A DNA stretch of 22,266 bases from S141-55 sp964422065. Its GTDB lineage: Bacteria; Hydrothermota; Hydrothermia; WGAB01. The stretch lies in contig CAYQZW010000015.1 in the NCBI GenBank assembly GCA_964422065.1, positions 1 through 22,266 on the forward strand. Direction: 5' to 3'. This document shows, piece by piece, positions 14,127 through 21,525 of the stretch; the stretch's first letter is position 1, and each line of letters starts with the position of its first letter. The position numbers and the translations under genes were made by a program. Below the pieces are notes generated by a model. It saw only the letters and a program-made list of their open reading frames with translations, had not been told where the DNA came from and did no database searches.

Positions 14127-17100
14127 GTGAGCACAGATCAACACACTGCCCTCGGGCGTTCGCACTTTCGCGACCCAAGGATTCGCCCTTATGTCCGGGC
14201 CCTTGCGTGGAAGGGCCTGGTTGAGGGGGTTCTCTGGGCGGCCCTCGTCTTTTTGAGCGGAGCGGGGCTGGCAACCCTGGGCATTTTCCCTGTCTCTCTG
14301 AAAGTTCTCCAGGTCTTGTCTGCAGCGGCACTGGCCGCGGGGATTGTCCAAAGATGGCGACATCTGGTCACTCCGCTGGCCTTTGCCCGATACCTCCGTG
14401 AGATTGCCCCACAGACTGAGGATTACCTGAGCCTTGTCGAACTCCAGCAGAAAGGCGATCTTCCGTCCCCATACCGAGACCGCCTCCTCGTGCAAGTCCA
14501 GCAACTTTTCCAACGCGAATCCATTTCCATCCCCTGGTCCAAGGCCGCGATCCTGAGTTTTGTCGGCTCGGTCATGTTTTTGCTCGTCACGGTCGTAGCT
14601 CGGCCCCATGGCCTTGTCCGTTGGCTTTACCTCCAGGCGGGCCAGCCGGATCCGTGGGCGCCATATGCATTTGTCCTACCTGGCAATGCCCAGGTCCTTG
14701 AAGGAGACCCGGTCCGGTTCCACATTGAACTCTACGCCCTTCCCCATGAAGTCCCCGTCCTCGTGTTCAATGATGTAGACACGCTTCGGTTGGTCTCAGC
14801 CGCTAAGAACGCACCCGTTTTTGAGGCCCAGCGGGTTTTCCCCTCCTCAGGCACGGTGCGATACCGGGTTGTCGCTGGCACGTTCCAATCACCCACCTAT
14901 CAACTTCGCATTGACCCTCATCCCCTGGTGGAAGGGCTCCAGGGTGTTGTCCAATATCCCGCTTACACAGGTTGGCCTACGGATACGCTCTCGGATCCCT
15001 ATGTTTTGGATCTCCTGGAGGGCTCAGTGGTCCAATTCCATGGGGAGCTCCGATATGCCGATACCCTCCGCATTTACGCGGATACCGGCGCGCTTTTGTT
15101 GACCACGGCCGGCCCGGAAGTGCGGTTCACCTGGGCACCTGCCGCTTCGGGTGCACTCCACTTCGTGTACACACTGAACGGGCGAACCCTTGTGGATTCC
15201 TCCCTGATCCGGGCACGGGTCACACCCGACGATCCCCCCAAGGTGACGCTCCTCTTTCCTCCAGCCGAAGAGGTGGAACTCCCCCAAGACGAAAAGGTCC
15301 CGGTCTTTACCCGCGTGGAGGATGATTATGGGCTCCAGCGGATAGAAATCGAGATCGAGTTCCAGGGTGGGACATCCCGAGTTCCGATGCGGCAGTACAA
15401 AGCCCGGGATATTGCTCTGGACACACTGGCAACTCAACTGGACCTCAGTCCCTTCGGCATGATGCCTGGTGACGAACTGGTCTTCTTTGTCCGGGCACAA
15501 GATTGGAAGGGACAGTGGGGTGAAAGCCCCCACGTTCGGGTCCGGTTCCCCACTCTGGCAGAGACTTATGAGCAGGCCGCGGAGGCGACCGAGGCGGGGG
15601 AACAGACAACCGCCGATCTCCAGCAGGCCACAGAGACCCTGCTTGAGGAGATCCAGAAACTCTCCGAACGCATCAAAAGTCAGGACAAAGTCGGCTGGAA
15701 CGAACAGCAGCAACTCCGGGAGACCTTACAGCAACAGCAGGAAGTGCTCAAACGACTGAGCGAGGCGGCTCAAACTCTCAACCAAACCCTGCAGAACCTC
15801 CAGGCCCTGAACCAATTGGATCCAGAGATTGCAGAAAAGGCTGCGCGGATTAGCGAACTCTTTCAAGAAGTGATGACCGAAAAGCTCCGAAAATCTCTGG
15901 AAAAGTTACACGAAGCCCTCCAGAAGGTGAAGCCCGAGGAGGTCCAGAAGGCTCTGGAAGAATTGCAACAGAACCAGGAGGCTTTGAAAGAGGCACTTGA
16001 ACGGATGGAACAAATCCTGGAACGATTCAAACAGGAGATCCGATTTGCGCAACTGGAAGAGCGGTTGGACGCGCTCCTGGAATCCCAGCAACGGCTGAAA
16101 GAACAGACAGAGGAGACAACGAACCCGGAGGAACTCCAGGCTTTAGCCCAACAGCAGCAAGTCCTAACACAGGAACTTCAGGATATCCGAGAAGAGATGA
16201 CGTCATTGGCACAGGAACTTCAAGCGGAGAGTCCTGACATCGCGGACACCTTAGCGGCGTTGGCGGAGAACGAAGCCCAGGCGGCGGAAGGCGCGATGGA
16301 AACGGCGCAACAGGAACTCTCGAAAGGAGCCCAGAGTGAAGCCACATCCTCGCAACGGAGAGCGATCCAGTCGTTAGCAGCCACCAAACAAAAGATCTCC
16401 AGACTCCGCCAGCAATTCTCGGGGCTACGGAAACAAGAAATTGCGGAAAAGATCCGGCGCCTTCGGAGGTCCCTGATCTTTCTTTCCGAGGTCCAATCTC
16501 AGGTCCTCCAATCCTTGAACACGGATGGGGCAGACCCACTGGACTTAGGGCACCGAGTTGAAGGGGTCCGGGAGGGTCTGACTGCAGCCTTACAGGCCTT
16601 GAAGGACTTGAGTCGTCAGACCCTCATGCTATCCTTGGCGTTAGGTGCGATGTTGGATCAGGCGCGAGAGGTCTCGGGTCAGGCGGCGATGAACCTCGGG
16701 CTGCTCCGGCCTTCTGCGGCTCGAGCATTCTTAGAGCAGTCCCAGACGCTCCTCAATCGTGTTGTGCTGATCTTGTTCCAGTCGGAGTCCCGTCTCTCGC
16801 AGTCCTCCGGGTCCTCGACCGGGCTGGACCAAATGTTGCAACAACTTGCCGAACTGGCGAATCAACAGATGTCGTTAAACATGCAGGGGCAATCCATTTT
16901 GCCCTTGCCGAGTCCAATCCCTTCGTCTCTCCAGCAGCAACTCGCACAGATGGCTGCACAACAGGCCGCCATCCGACAGGCCTTGCAACAACTTCAGCAG
17001 ATGCTGGGCGATCAAGGTTTGATGTCTGCCCTGGAGGGTGCCCAGAAGGCGATGAAGGAGGCGGAAGAGGCCTTACGACAGGGCCGATACGATGAAGAGG

Positions 17101-17357
17101 TACTCAAGAAGCAGGAGAAGGCCCTGGAACGGCTCCTGCAGGCTGAACGATCAATCCGGAAGCGCGAGTTTGCGCGTCAACGCAAATCTCAGCCGGGCAA
17201 ACCGTATGAATACACACCGCCCTCTTCCCCATCCCTTGCAGCCAGTCGGGAGAAGATCAAAAGGGCGCTTCTGCAACTTGATCGGCAGCGCGTTGATCCG
17301 GCATACCGTGCTCTGATCGAGGCGTATCTCCGGACCCTCCTGAAGCAAGCCCAGTAA
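14127..17357 (+). CDS. DUF4175 family membrane protein with large Gln-rich coiled coil
   Basis: The 1076 residues start with two membrane helices (about 31-54 and 57-75). A cytoplasmic-type segment and a third helix (about 139-158) follow. Next is an extracytoplasmic beta-rich region to about 470 (repeated PAYTGWPTD, LDLLEGSVVQF, DDYGLQRIEIEIEF-type strands). A very long charged, glutamine-rich coiled coil runs from about 475 to 1030, followed by a C-terminal PAYRALIEAYLRTLLKQ motif. This is the DUF4175 architecture known from Bacteroidota-like bacteria; function unknown, presumably a cell-envelope scaffold or tether. The start GTG 14127 is supported by the promoter placement, not by a ribosome-binding site. 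The gene ends 12 bases before the convergent stop of the prolyl oligopeptidase gene, with no terminator visible between them. Confidence 0.85.
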   Translation: MSTDQHTALGRSHFRDPRIRPYVRALAWKGLVEGVLWAALVFLSGAGLATLGIFPVSLKVLQVLSAAALAAGIVQRWRHLVTPLAFARYLREIAPQTEDYLSLVELQQKGDLPSPYRDRLLVQVQQLFQRESISIPWSKAAILSFVGSVMFLLVTVVARPHGLVRWLYLQAGQPDPWAPYAFVLPGNAQVLEGDPVRFHIELYALPHEVPVLVFNDVDTLRLVSAAKNAPVFEAQRVFPSSGTVRYRVVAGTFQSPTYQLRIDPHPLVEGLQGVVQYPAYTGWPTDTLSDPYVLDLLEGSVVQFHGELRYADTLRIYADTGALLLTTAGPEVRFTWAPAASGALHFVYTLNGRTLVDSSLIRARVTPDDPPKVTLLFPPAEEVELPQDEKVPVFTRVEDDYGLQRIEIEIEFQGGTSRVPMRQYKARDIALDTLATQLDLSPFGMMPGDELVFFVRAQDWKGQWGESPHVRVRFPTLAETYEQAAEATEAGEQTTADLQQATETLLEEIQKLSERIKSQDKVGWNEQQQLRETLQQQQEVLKRLSEAAQTLNQTLQNLQALNQLDPEIAEKAARISELFQEVMTEKLRKSLEKLHEALQKVKPEEVQKALEELQQNQEALKEALERMEQILERFKQEIRFAQLEERLDALLESQQRLKEQTEETTNPEELQALAQQQQVLTQELQDIREEMTSLAQELQAESPDIADTLAALAENEAQAAEGAMETAQQELSKGAQSEATSSQRRAIQSLAATKQKISRLRQQFSGLRKQEIAEKIRRLRRSLIFLSEVQSQVLQSLNTDGADPLDLGHRVEGVREGLTAALQALKDLSRQTLMLSLALGAMLDQAREVSGQAAMNLGLLRPSAARAFLEQSQTLLNRVVLILFQSESRLSQSSGSSTGLDQMLQQLAELANQQMSLNMQGQSILPLPSPIPSSLQQQLAQMAAQQAAIRQALQQLQQMLGDQGLMSALEGAQKAMKEAEEALRQGRYDEEVLKKQEKALERLLQAERSIRKREFARQRKSQPGKPYEYTPPSSPSLAASREKIKRALLQLDRQRVDPAYRALIEAYLRTLLKQAQ

Positions 17358-17369
17358 CGGGCTCCGGCT

Positions 17370-19475
17370 TCAGGGATGGACCATCCCCAGTTGCCACATC
17401 AAAAAGATGAGCTGGTCCGCATAGGATTCAAAGAACTTCCACAGGGGTCGGCCGGCGCCGTGTCCGGTCTTGGGTTCCACATACAGCAAAACCGGCCGCC
17501 CTTCTGTCGCCACCGCCTGGAGTTTTGCGGTCATTTTCAAGGCATGCATGGGATGAACCCGGGTATCGCCCTCGGAGGTCTTCAGAAAAACCGCAGGGTA
17601 CTGCACGCCGGGCCGGACGTGGTGGTATGGAGAGTAGGCATAGATGTACCGAAAATCGGCTTCAACGTCCGGATTGCCGTACTCCGTGGTCCAGATGTGG
17701 GCCACACTGAACTTGTGGAAACGGATCATATCCAGCAAGGGCACCGCGCAGTAGACCGCGCGGAACAACTCCGGTCGCTGGGTCATGACAGCCCCTACCA
17801 AGAGCCCGCCGTTGCTTCCGCCCGAGATGGCCAGTTTTTCGGGGCTGGTGTACCCTTTGCGGATCAAATATTCCGCCGCTGCGATGAAATCATCGAAGAC
17901 ATTCTGCTTGTTCTCCCGCATGCCAGCGCGGTGCCAGGATTCCCCGTACTCGTCACCTCCCCGAATCCCTGGGATCGCAACGATGCCACCCCTTCGGAAC
18001 CACGGCAACAGATGCTTGGCAAAGAACGGGGAGATGCCGATCCCAAACCCACCGTACCCGGTGAGGAGGGCGGGTGTAGACCCGTCTCGGGGGATTCCCT
18101 TAGGCATCAAGATATACATCGGGACCCGCGTGCCGTCCTTGGATTCATAGAAGACAAACTCCTGCTCAAACTGAGATGGATCAAAGTTGACGGGCATTTG
18201 CCAGAGTTTTTGTCCCTCTCCTGTGTCCAGGTTCAACGCAAAAAGCGTCGGCGGGTAGAAAAAGGATTGGAACTGATAATACAGAATGGGTTTGTCGGGC
18301 ACTCCGCGGATCGCGGCGTTCCCTTTCATCGGCAGGGGGAGTTCTTGGAGGAGATTGCCTTCCAGGTCATAGACCAAGATGCGGGAATAGGTGTCCTGTT
18401 TCACATGAACAACGACACGGCCCCCCACGATTCGGAAATCCTCAATCACCCCCTCCATTTGGGGGACGATTTCTTTCCAGTGAGACTCATCAGGTGCAGC
18501 GGCCGGGGTCTTAACAATCCGGCCCCGAGGTGCCTGGTCCGTCGTCAGAATGATGAGGGTATCACGAAAGACATCTGCTGAGAAGGTCGCATCCTTGCCC
18601 ACTGCAACCGGGATCCACCCGGTGTCCTGGTCCATGGGACGGACGTAAAGGTCGTTCTTTCCCCAGCCTCGGTGGACCGTCAAGAAGAGATACCGATGGT
18701 CTGTTGACGCAGCAACACCTGGAAGGTATTCCTCAGGAAGCCCTTTGCCATAAACGTACGCGTCTTCCTTAGGGTCAGTCCCGAGGCGGTGGAAGTACAC
18801 ATAGGGTCGAAAGCCCTCCGGATCCATGTTTCGGGTATAGTAGAACCCCCGATTGTCGGGTAGCCATGCGACCGAGGCCCATTTGGTGTCCGGGATGGTC
18901 TCGGGGAGTAGGGTTTGCGTGTTTACATCCAGGATATAGAGCGTGCTTAACTCCGTGCCTTTGGCAGATTTCCCATACGCAATGTACTGTCCGTCGGGGG
19001 AGATATAGAGCCAGTCAAGAGCGACGGTGCCGTCTTCGCTAAAGGTATTGGGATCGAGCACGACCTGCCCGGATCCCGGCCGGTAAGTGCCTTCCGTCAT
19101 GTACAGGACTGCGTGGTTTTGCAAGCCGGTGCGCCGGAAGTAGAAGAACCGATCCTGCGCCATGGTAGGCAATGAGAAAGTTTCGGTTGTGTACAGAGCC
19201 TTTAACTCCTCAATGATTTTCTGCCGTTCGGGGAACTGATCTAAAATCTGTCGGGTCAGCCGGTTCTGAGCCTGGATCCAGGTTTGGACCTCGGGATCGT
19301 CTATGTTCTCCAGCCACCGATAGGGATCGGGGACCGGGGTTCCAAACAGGGTATCCACAACATCCACGGTTCGGGTCTTCGGGTACTCTACGGCCATACC
19401 GGGTACCTCCCCAAGGGTTAACGCCCACGCGATCGTTCCAAGCAGGTGGACGAAAAGGGTTCTACGCATGTGCAT
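17370..19475 (-). CDS. Secreted prolyl oligopeptidase (S9A)
   Basis: This serine peptidase cleaves peptides after proline. The 701 residues comprise an N-terminal signal-like segment (TLFVHLLGTIAWALTLGEVPGMA, about 6-28), the short helical start PYRWLENIDDPEVQTWIQAQN (51-71), a seven-bladed propeller (about 85-430) and the alpha/beta-hydrolase domain. The catalytic triad is Ser554 (SGGSNGG), Asp637 (SEGDTRVHP) and His672 (KTGHGAG). The length agrees with S9A enzymes. The signal suggests a periplasmic or secreted form. Starts at 19475 and 19469 (ATG CAC ATG) are both possible; neither has a Shine-Dalgarno. A weak promoter-like TTGAAC-16-TCTATT at 19557-19530 sits in the 3' end of the upstream DsrE gene. 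It is the last gene of the minus-strand cluster. Confidence 0.93.
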   Translation of the reverse strand: MHMRRTLFVHLLGTIAWALTLGEVPGMAVEYPKTRTVDVVDTLFGTPVPDPYRWLENIDDPEVQTWIQAQNRLTRQILDQFPERQKIIEELKALYTTETFSLPTMAQDRFFYFRRTGLQNHAVLYMTEGTYRPGSGQVVLDPNTFSEDGTVALDWLYISPDGQYIAYGKSAKGTELSTLYILDVNTQTLLPETIPDTKWASVAWLPDNRGFYYTRNMDPEGFRPYVYFHRLGTDPKEDAYVYGKGLPEEYLPGVAASTDHRYLFLTVHRGWGKNDLYVRPMDQDTGWIPVAVGKDATFSADVFRDTLIILTTDQAPRGRIVKTPAAAPDESHWKEIVPQMEGVIEDFRIVGGRVVVHVKQDTYSRILVYDLEGNLLQELPLPMKGNAAIRGVPDKPILYYQFQSFFYPPTLFALNLDTGEGQKLWQMPVNFDPSQFEQEFVFYESKDGTRVPMYILMPKGIPRDGSTPALLTGYGGFGIGISPFFAKHLLPWFRRGGIVAIPGIRGGDEYGESWHRAGMRENKQNVFDDFIAAAEYLIRKGYTSPEKLAISGGSNGGLLVGAVMTQRPELFRAVYCAVPLLDMIRFHKFSVAHIWTTEYGNPDVEADFRYIYAYSPYHHVRPGVQYPAVFLKTSEGDTRVHPMHALKMTAKLQAVATEGRPVLLYVEPKTGHGAGRPLWKFFESYADQLIFLMWQLGMVHP

Positions 19476-19527
19476 AGTTTCCAGGGAGGTTCAGAAGGGT
19501 GCAAGGGCGAGGGGCCCACCTCAAACC

Positions 19528-19884
19528 TCAATAGACCAGAACAGTCGCGTCGTTCAAAATCATCCGTGCAACACTGGGATGGCCCTGGTGCTCTTGAATC
19601 AGGGGAAAAAGGGCCTCGGACAACTTCTCTTCCACGCCGTAAGCACGTGCGCAAAATTTACATGCACCACGGATGGAAGTGGCGACCTGACGGTAAAGGG
19701 GATGGAGACTGCTTGTGGGGTTTAGCAGTTCCGGAACCCATCGGGTTGCGGCTCCTTCGAAATAGATGCCGACCGGGATGCCATGGTTCTGCAGGTCTTG
19801 TGCGGTCTCCAGGGCGTGGAACACACGCCCCAGACCCTCCTGGGTCTCTGGGGCAGCCAGGATGAGGATCATCACGGACCGCAT
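19528..19884 (-). CDS. DsrE-family protein
   Basis: The 118-residue cytoplasmic protein has the single alpha/beta domain of the DsrE/DsrF/YchN type. MILILAAPETQEGLGRVFHALETA leads into a central VGIYFEGAATRWV strand. GACKFCARAYGV (73-84) then carries Cys75 and Cys78 in a CxxC arrangement. Characterised members carry or relay sulfur through a conserved cysteine; without dsr or tus partners here the partner is unknown. It starts three bases after the stop of the membrane-protein gene, with AAGGA upstream, so the two are co-transcribed. The prolyl oligopeptidase gene follows about 50 bases later. Assignment is by fold pattern and cysteine motif. Confidence 0.78.
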   Translation of the reverse strand: MRSVMILILAAPETQEGLGRVFHALETAQDLQNHGIPVGIYFEGAATRWVPELLNPTSSLHPLYRQVATSIRGACKFCARAYGVEEKLSEALFPLIQEHQGHPSVARMILNDATVLVY

Positions 19885-19887
19885 CGT

Positions 19888-20304
19888 TCAACGGTCCTTG
19901 CCGTGTCCGTAGACCGCGCCTACAACCACGCCGTACCCAAAGTGCCCGATCAGGCTTCCAAAGGCCTTGGATGCTGCCCCCATAAAGATCGGGCCTCCCA
20001 TCATCGGCACCACGACAAGCATGGCCAAGAGCCAGGGGAAGATTCCGTAAAGGAGCCCACGGACTGCGGGTGCACCGGGGAGCCAAGCGTAAAAGGCTCC
20101 TGCGTAGAGGACCGCCAGAACGACACCGATGAGGAAATGGAGGAGCCATCCGACGAGGATGGGAGCCTTCAGGGACATTGCCAACATCTCCCACGGACCG
20201 CCCATGGGAATCCCCATCAGGGGAGCAACATAGACCAACAACGTCATGGCCACCGTACCGATGAGACCGGCCAAAATGGCTTTTGTGAGATGAAACGTCT
20301 TCAT
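19888..20304 (-). CDS. Small membrane protein, DUF6789-like
   Basis: The 138 residues contain four hydrophobic helices. The opening AILAGLIGTVAMTLLVYVAPLMGIP resembles the DUF6789 / YagU-like pattern LAG..GT..MT....APM.G. Later segments are VGWLLHFLIGVVLAVLYAGAF, LLYGIFPWLLAMLVVVPMMG and IGHFGYGVVVGAVYG. The ATG at 20304 has AAGGAGG 7 bases upstream. A TAA at 20317-20319 closes the putative 3' end of the cyclic-nucleotide-binding gene 12 bases before the start, so the two are probably in one unit. Function is unknown; tight linkage to the DsrE gene suggests a joint redox or sulfur role, but that is inference. Confidence 0.7.
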   Translation of the reverse strand: MKTFHLTKAILAGLIGTVAMTLLVYVAPLMGIPMGGPWEMLAMSLKAPILVGWLLHFLIGVVLAVLYAGAFYAWLPGAPAVRGLLYGIFPWLLAMLVVVPMMGGPIFMGAASKAFGSLIGHFGYGVVVGAVYGHGKDR

Positions 20305-20316
20305 GATTCAACCTCC

Positions 20317-20424
20317 TTAAGGTTTTACAACGGGAATCATAGGGGTCCCCGTCGGAAAAGTCTCCCGGGCCCAAGACATCCAGCACGAGTTCTCGACCCT
20401 CCAGATCCCGGTACCCGATCTCCA
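20317..20424 (-). pseudogene. Possible 3' end of the gapped cyclic-nucleotide-binding gene
   Basis: On the left of the gap, one minus-strand frame ends at TAA 20319-20317 just before the next gene's AAGGAGG, which is where an operon neighbour should stop. It reads ARETFPTGTPMIPVVKP at its end. That frame does not match the frame used on the right of the gap. The right-hand frame continues through the duplicated 55 bases as LDVLGPGDFSDGDPYDS and then runs on across the DUF6789 gene without a plausible stop. Either the gap hides sequence or there is an indel. It is treated as unresolved. Confidence 0.3.
20370..20424. repeat. 55-nt direct duplicate, left of the gap
   Basis: These 55 bases (starting CCCAAGACAT, ending CGATCTCCA) are identical to 20525-20579 on the other side of the N run. 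The exact length suggests an unmerged contig overlap of assembler k-mer size instead of a biological repeat. Confidence 0.9.
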
Positions 20425-20524
20425 NNNNNNNNNNNNNNNNNNNNNNNNNNNNNNNNNNNNNNNNNNNNNNNNNNNNNNNNNNNNNNNNNNNNNNNNNNNN
20501 NNNNNNNNNNNNNNNNNNNNNNNN
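20425..20524. other. 100-N scaffold gap
   Basis: Exactly 100 unknown bases, the conventional placeholder for a gap of unknown size. It interrupts the cyclic-nucleotide-binding gene. Confidence 0.98.
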
Positions 20525-20579
20525 CCCAAGACATCCAGCACGAGTTCTCGACCCTCCAGATCCCGGTACCCGATCTCCA
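20525..20579. repeat. 55-nt direct duplicate, right of the gap
   Basis: Identical to 20370-20424. On the minus strand it encodes VEIGYRDLEGRELVLDVLG of the cyclic-nucleotide-binding domain, in frame with the gene start at 20760. Confidence 0.9.
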
Positions 20580-20760
20580 CGTGCCCTTTCTTGATCAGGT
20601 AGATTTGGCGGAGATCCTCTTGCGAGAAATACACCGTATCCTTCGGCGGGAACGTCCGCATGGTGCTGCGACGGTCCAGGTGCTCCATCTCAGACTCGGG
20701 GATTCTGCGGAAGAGATCGAGTTGTTTCAGATACCAAAATTTGAGTTCATGTTCTAACAT
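20525..20760 (-). CDS. Crp/Fnr-type cyclic-nucleotide-binding protein (5' part, cut by gap)
   Basis: Seventy-nine N-terminal residues are readable before the gap. FWYLKQLDLFRRIPESEMEHL (8-28) is the helical lead-in, and FPPKDTVYFSQEDLRQIYLIKKGHVEIGY (37-65) is the first half of the cNMP-binding beta roll. Expected next are the phosphate-binding cassette and a C-terminal helix-turn-helix; neither is visible. It may be a transcription factor or a single-domain protein. ATG 20760 is chosen because an excellent promoter lies at 20770-20798, so earlier in-frame starts would lie outside the transcript. With +1 near 20763 the leader is about three bases long, without a ribosome-binding site. Confidence 0.75.
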
Positions 20761-20769
20761 GCCAGACGA

Positions 20770-20798
20770 ATCATAGACCCGAACACCCAGGAGGTCAA
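20770..20798 (-). promoter_or_regulatory. Strong promoter for the cyclic-nucleotide-binding gene
   Basis: On the minus strand TTGACC (20798-20793) and TATGAT (20775-20770) are separated by 17 bases, each matching consensus at five of six positions. Predicted +1 is 20763, three bases before the ATG at 20760. Confidence 0.6.
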
Positions 20799-20847
20799 AC
20801 TTGGCAGGCCCCGATTTGCGAACAACGCGGGCTTTGGATCTGCCTGA

Positions 20848-20864
20848 GTGGGCGAAACACCCAC
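20848..20864. repeat. Small perfect inverted repeat
   Basis: GTGGG (20848-20852) and CCCAC (20860-20864) flank a 7-base loop CGAAACA. It lies between the terminator-like hairpin at 20875-20910 and the promoter at 20770-20798. It could be a second termination stem or an operator half-site; too short to decide. Confidence 0.3.
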
Positions 20865-20874
20865 ACAAAACAGC

Positions 20875-20910
20875 AAAAGGCCCCGATACCCGGAAGAAAG
20901 CATGGGGGCC
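20875..20910 (-). terminator. Terminator-like hairpin after the AhpD-like gene
   Basis: On the minus strand GGCCCC (20910-20905) pairs with GGGGCC (20884-20879), and TTTT follows at 20878-20875 with a second T-run shortly after (TTTTGCTGTTTT). The loop is long (20 bases), so strength is uncertain. Its position, about 50 bases after the stop of the AhpD-like gene, fits an intrinsic terminator. Confidence 0.45.
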
Positions 20911-20958
20911 AAAGGTGACGTGCCAAAGGGCTTGATGAGGTGGCGAGACGTGTAGGGG

Positions 20959-21525
20959 TCAGTACCGGTAGCCCTGTCGTTCCTCCTCGGACTCAAGGGG
21001 GACACCGAGTCCCAGGACCAAACGGTTGACGAAGTTGAAGTATGCGACGATCTGGACGATGTCCAAAATCGCGCGGTCATCGTATCCCGCGTCTCGTAGA
21101 GGTGCCAGGTCTTGTTCTTGGAGTTCCCATGGCCTTCGTGTGAGTTTTTCAGCGAATTGACAGAGGACGCGATCACGGGGGTCCAGATCGTCCCAGGCGC
21201 GGTTCTGGACCTTCTGGATGTAATCGGCCCGTTTCTCATAGCGTGCCAGGGCATCGGAGTGGTGTGCGACACAGTAGGCACACGCATTGACCGCTGAAGT
21301 TGCGACCCCGAGGAGTTCACGTTCCCGACGCCTTAAAGGGGAGGGGCCAAACATCAACGTCAGGTAAAGGTCCATGTGTGCCAAGAGACTCCGAGGGTTC
21401 AGGCTATGGATCATGTGGATCTCTGCAATTTTTCCACGTTTCGTGCGAATCTCGTCGTAGATCGCCTGGAGTTCTCCCTGTGCTTCCCCCGGGCGGATCA
21501 CCTGAATCCACGGCTGTTGTTTCAT
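20959..21525 (-). CDS. AhpD-like peroxidase-related protein (carboxymuconolactone decarboxylase family)
   Basis: The 188 residues carry the AhpD signature E-x11-C-x2-C-x3-H: Glu70 (RERELLGVATSAVNAC), Cys82, Cys85 and His89 in NACAYCVAHHSDAL. Such proteins use the two cysteines for alkylhydroperoxidase or related thiol redox chemistry. The length and the N-terminal PWIQVIRPGEAQGELQAIYDEI segment fit the group called uncharacterised peroxidase-related enzymes. It is cytoplasmic. The ATG at 21525 overlaps the upstream peptidase stop (ATGA), and GGGAG lies about nine bases upstream, so the two genes form an operon. The physiological substrate is unknown. Confidence 0.88.
   Translation of the reverse strand: MKQQPWIQVIRPGEAQGELQAIYDEIRTKRGKIAEIHMIHSLNPRSLLAHMDLYLTLMFGPSPLRRRERELLGVATSAVNACAYCVAHHSDALARYEKRADYIQKVQNRAWDDLDPRDRVLCQFAEKLTRRPWELQEQDLAPLRDAGYDDRAILDIVQIVAYFNFVNRLVLGLGVPLESEEERQGYRY

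Noticed and set aside
19658..20386. Long minus-strand ORF reading LDVLGPGDFSDGDPYDS and on across two genes
   Set aside because: It is out of frame with the DUF6789-like and DsrE-like genes, which have ribosome-binding sites and family-like sequence. Only its first residues could belong to the cNMP-binding gene.
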